The notes under the pieces: model-generated
Databases searched by the model: none
What the model was told of the DNA's origin: nothing
The model's input: only the letters and a program-made list of their open reading frames with translations
Shown here: positions 31,621 through 33,369 of the stretch, in pieces
How positions within the stretch are numbered: position 1 is the first letter of the stretch
How the letters are laid out: each line of letters begins with the position of its first letter
DNA from: Phycisphaerae bacterium
GTDB lineage: Bacteria; Planctomycetota; Phycisphaerae; UBA1845; Fen-1342
DNA length: 33,369 nucleotides
Direction of reading: 5' to 3'
NCBI GenBank assembly: GCA_030428945.1
Contig: JAUIEC010000027.1
Coordinates: forward strand, 1 to 33,369
Position numbers and translations under genes: made by a program

Positions 31621-33258
31621 TCAGGTCTCGGGGGTCAGGTGCATCCGCTGCCCGGTCCGGGCGGACTCGACGGCCGCGAAACTCGCCTCGGTGATCAGGT
31701 CGATCTGCTCGAACGGAATCGGCTGCTCCCCGCCCTGCTGCACCCGCTCCAGGAACAGCGCGATCTCGGCCCGGTGCCCCTTGTCCTGCCGCGAGGTCTT
31801 GCGGGTGAAGCCCGGCCAGCTCCAGCCCTGCAGCTTCCGCCAGTTGTCCAGCCGCAGCACGCGACCTTCGCTGAAGATCTCGACCTGCTCCTTCGGATAG
31901 GTCTTCGGCCCGTTCGCCCAGTAGTTCACGTTCGCGATCGATCCGTCCGCGAATCCCAGGATCATCGTCATCTTGTCCTCGGGAATCTCGGTCCGGTCCC
32001 GATCGAACATGATCGCCTGCACGCTGGTCACCGGCTGATTCACCAGGAACATCGCCAGGTCCAGGAAGTGACAGCCCTCGCCCACGATGCGACCGCCACC
32101 AACGGCCGGATCCTGGATCCAACTGTTGGCCGGAATCTCGCCGGCGTTGATCATCAGGTTCAGCGCCACCGGCTGGGCCCGCCCCTTCAGCAGCCGGGCG
32201 GCCTCGACCGCCAGCGGCGCGAACCGCCGGTTGAACCCGACCATCAGGTGCTGTCCGCTGCAGCGGGCGTAGACCTCGCGAACCTGCTGCAACTGCGCGC
32301 GGTCAATCGCCAGGGGCTTCTCGACGAAGACGTGCTTGCCGGCCTCGAGCGCCTCGCACACCTGCCGCGCGTGCGAACTGTGCCGCGTCGTGATGAAGAC
32401 CGTGTTGATCTGCTCGTCGGAGAGAATCGTCCGGTAGTCGGTCGTCGTCGTCTCCGCCTCGGACTTGCGGGCCGCGTGCAGACCCGAGACACCCCCCGCG
32501 CTCGCGACCGACCTGACGTGCGCGCCGGCCGCCTTGATCGCCGGCAGCAGCATCAGTTTCGTGAAGTTCCCCGCCCCGATGACGCCGACCACCGGCCGGG
32601 CCGGATCCGCCGTCTTCGCTTCGGTCCGCGGAATCGCCACGACCCGCTGATCCGGCGTCCGGTCCTGCGGATAGTTCATCACCACGCCCAGCACGCTGCT
32701 GTCGTTGACGATCGCGTCGTAGGCGTCGGCCGCCTCGGCCTGCGGCAGGCTGCGGGTGATCAGCGGCGCAACGTCAAGCTGCCCGCTCTCCATCGACTCC
32801 AGCAGCGCCCGGAAGTTCCGCCCGACCGTCCACGGCACGTACGGCTGCGGATAGTCCTGCCCGCCCTCGTAGACCGGATCGTAACGCCCCGGACCGTACG
32901 CGCACGAAACCTGGAACGACAGCTCGCGCTCGTAGAAGTCGGCCCGCTGCAGGCTCAGGTCGACCACGCCGACCAGGATGATCCGCCCACGCTTGCGGCA
33001 CATCTGCGCCGACTGGTGCATGATCGAATCCTTCTTGGCCGAGGCCGTGATCAGCACCCCGTCGACACCCCGACCACCGCTGAACGCCAGACCCGACTGC
33101 ACCGGGTCGGCCCCCTCGGCGATCGAAACCGCCTCGGCCCCGAAGCTGCGGGCCAGTTCGCACCGCTGCGGATTGACGTCGATCCCCAGCACCTGGCAGC
33201 CGCTGGCACGCAGCAACTGCACCGAGATCAGCCCCAGCAGTCCCAGCCCGACCACCAC
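31621..33258 (-). CDS. Bi-domain oxidoreductase lacking its alcohol-dehydrogenase catalytic domain
   Basis: 545 residues. Residues 1-200 are the NAD(P)-binding half of a medium-chain zinc alcohol dehydrogenase: VVGLGLLGLISVQLL (2-16), GIDVNPQRCELA and RGRIILVGVVD. Residues 220-545 are a complete Gfo/Idh/MocA oxidoreductase: VGVIGAGNFTKLMLLPA (224-240), FVEKPLAIDR (301-310), GGRIVGEGCHFLDLAMFL and a normal C-terminus. Intact relatives in exopolysaccharide loci are about 700 residues and begin with a GroES-like zinc-binding domain of about 165 residues. Here that domain is absent: hemB ends only 47 bp before the first usable codon (GTG 33258), which is the first strand of the Rossmann fold. No ribosome binding site is visible. 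Either a deletion remnant that still makes the second enzyme, or an assembly join. Confidence 0.82.
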   Translation of the reverse strand: MVVGLGLLGLISVQLLRASGCQVLGIDVNPQRCELARSFGAEAVSIAEGADPVQSGLAFSGGRGVDGVLITASAKKDSIMHQSAQMCRKRGRIILVGVVDLSLQRADFYERELSFQVSCAYGPGRYDPVYEGGQDYPQPYVPWTVGRNFRALLESMESGQLDVAPLITRSLPQAEAADAYDAIVNDSSVLGVVMNYPQDRTPDQRVVAIPRTEAKTADPARPVVGVIGAGNFTKLMLLPAIKAAGAHVRSVASAGGVSGLHAARKSEAETTTTDYRTILSDEQINTVFITTRHSSHARQVCEALEAGKHVFVEKPLAIDRAQLQQVREVYARCSGQHLMVGFNRRFAPLAVEAARLLKGRAQPVALNLMINAGEIPANSWIQDPAVGGGRIVGEGCHFLDLAMFLVNQPVTSVQAIMFDRDRTEIPEDKMTMILGFADGSIANVNYWANGPKTYPKEQVEIFSEGRVLRLDNWRKLQGWSWPGFTRKTSRQDKGHRAEIALFLERVQQGGEQPIPFEQIDLITEASFAAVESARTGQRMHLTPET

Positions 33259-33265
33259 GACAAGC

Positions 33266-33297
33266 CACGCCGCCCCACGAAACCGCGCGGCGGCGTG
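33266..33297 (-). terminator. Hairpin between hemB and the truncated oxidoreductase
   Basis: CACGCCGCC (33266-33274) and GGCGGCGTG (33289-33297) form a perfect 9-bp inverted repeat with a 14-nt centre, 8 bp after the hemB stop. There is no T-run, so a terminator role is uncertain. It occupies nearly the whole gap before the GTG at 33258 and would hinder ribosome access there. Confidence 0.4.
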
Positions 33298-33305
33298 CGC
33301 AAGCC

Positions 33306-33369
33306 CTACTTGCGACCGCTTAAATAAGCCGCGAGCTTGGGGGCAAAGTAGGTCAGAATCATGTCGGCG
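33306..33369 (-). CDS. hemB: Porphobilinogen synthase, C-terminal end (partial)
   Basis: Only the last 20 complete codons are in the window, reading ADMILTYFAPKLAAYLSGRK and then TAG (33308-33306). The segment (G)ADMILTYFA with a short helical tail fits the extreme C-terminus of porphobilinogen synthase (delta-aminolevulinic acid dehydratase), which joins two 5-aminolevulinate molecules in tetrapyrrole synthesis. It was identified from the terminal motif alone, so confidence is limited. The gene is too short here to appear as an ordinary open frame. Confidence 0.6.
   Translation of the reverse strand, partial: ADMILTYFAPKLAAYLSGRK

Overview
The window reads as part of a chromosome of a high-GC, flagellated member of the Planctomycetota, most like Phycisphaerae. 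The pointers are a PEP-CTERM surface protein, two secreted proteins ending in dockerin-like double EF-hand tails, a secretin-N-domain-like protein of a type common in planctomycetes, an unusually long FliD, and an exopolysaccharide locus with an XrtA-type (DUF3473) polysaccharide deacetylase. This placement is inferred from protein content only; no rRNA or tRNA gene was found.

Layout. 1-6.9 kb is housekeeping and scattered genes: a partial SnoaL-like gene (minus), then on the plus strand a divergent ketol-acid reductoisomerase, a DUF3887/alpha-beta hydrolase, a SirB1/transglutaminase-like protein, a secretin-N-domain-like secreted protein, a small SHOCT-like membrane protein and ClpX. 7.0-9.3 kb (minus) holds a seven-blade FG-GAP/dockerin surface protein and a PEP-CTERM protein. 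9.5-10.7 kb (minus) is a Gfo/Idh/MocA oxidoreductase. 10.8-14.5 kb (minus) is the flagellar pair fliD-fliS, with a good sigma-54 promoter match upstream of fliD. 14.7-17.9 kb (plus) is a 1056-residue surface protein with about 23 Asp/Cys/Asn-rich calcium-binding-type repeats. 18.0-19.6 kb (minus) is an AbgT-family transporter.

From 19.7 kb to the right edge lies an envelope or extracellular polysaccharide locus, nearly all on the minus strand. In transcription order it has the tail of hemB; a bi-domain oxidoreductase that lacks its alcohol-dehydrogenase catalytic domain; an alpha/alpha-barrel protein; formyltransferase 1; a heparinase II/III-like protein; one plus-strand secreted protein of unknown function; a DUF2723-like membrane protein; a GT4 glycosyltransferase; a GNAT acetyltransferase; a DUF3473 deacetylase; formyltransferase 2; and a WecA/MraY-like initiating transferase. 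Tight overlaps (4, 10, 14 and 26 bp) mark real operons. Two formyltransferases, an acetyltransferase and a deacetylase suggest a glycan whose amino sugars are variably acylated.

The most unusual structure is not a gene. Families of 7- and 8-bp tandem repeats sit directly at or just after stop codons. Units of type GCAAGTNA, in the same orientation relative to the gene, overlap the stop codons of the reductoisomerase, AbgT and DUF2723 genes, with a weaker trace at fliD. GAGGGAGC-type arrays form a perfect 32-bp inverted repeat around a REP-like palindrome at 20.8-21.1 kb, and a GGGAACA heptamer array follows the 1056-residue surface protein.
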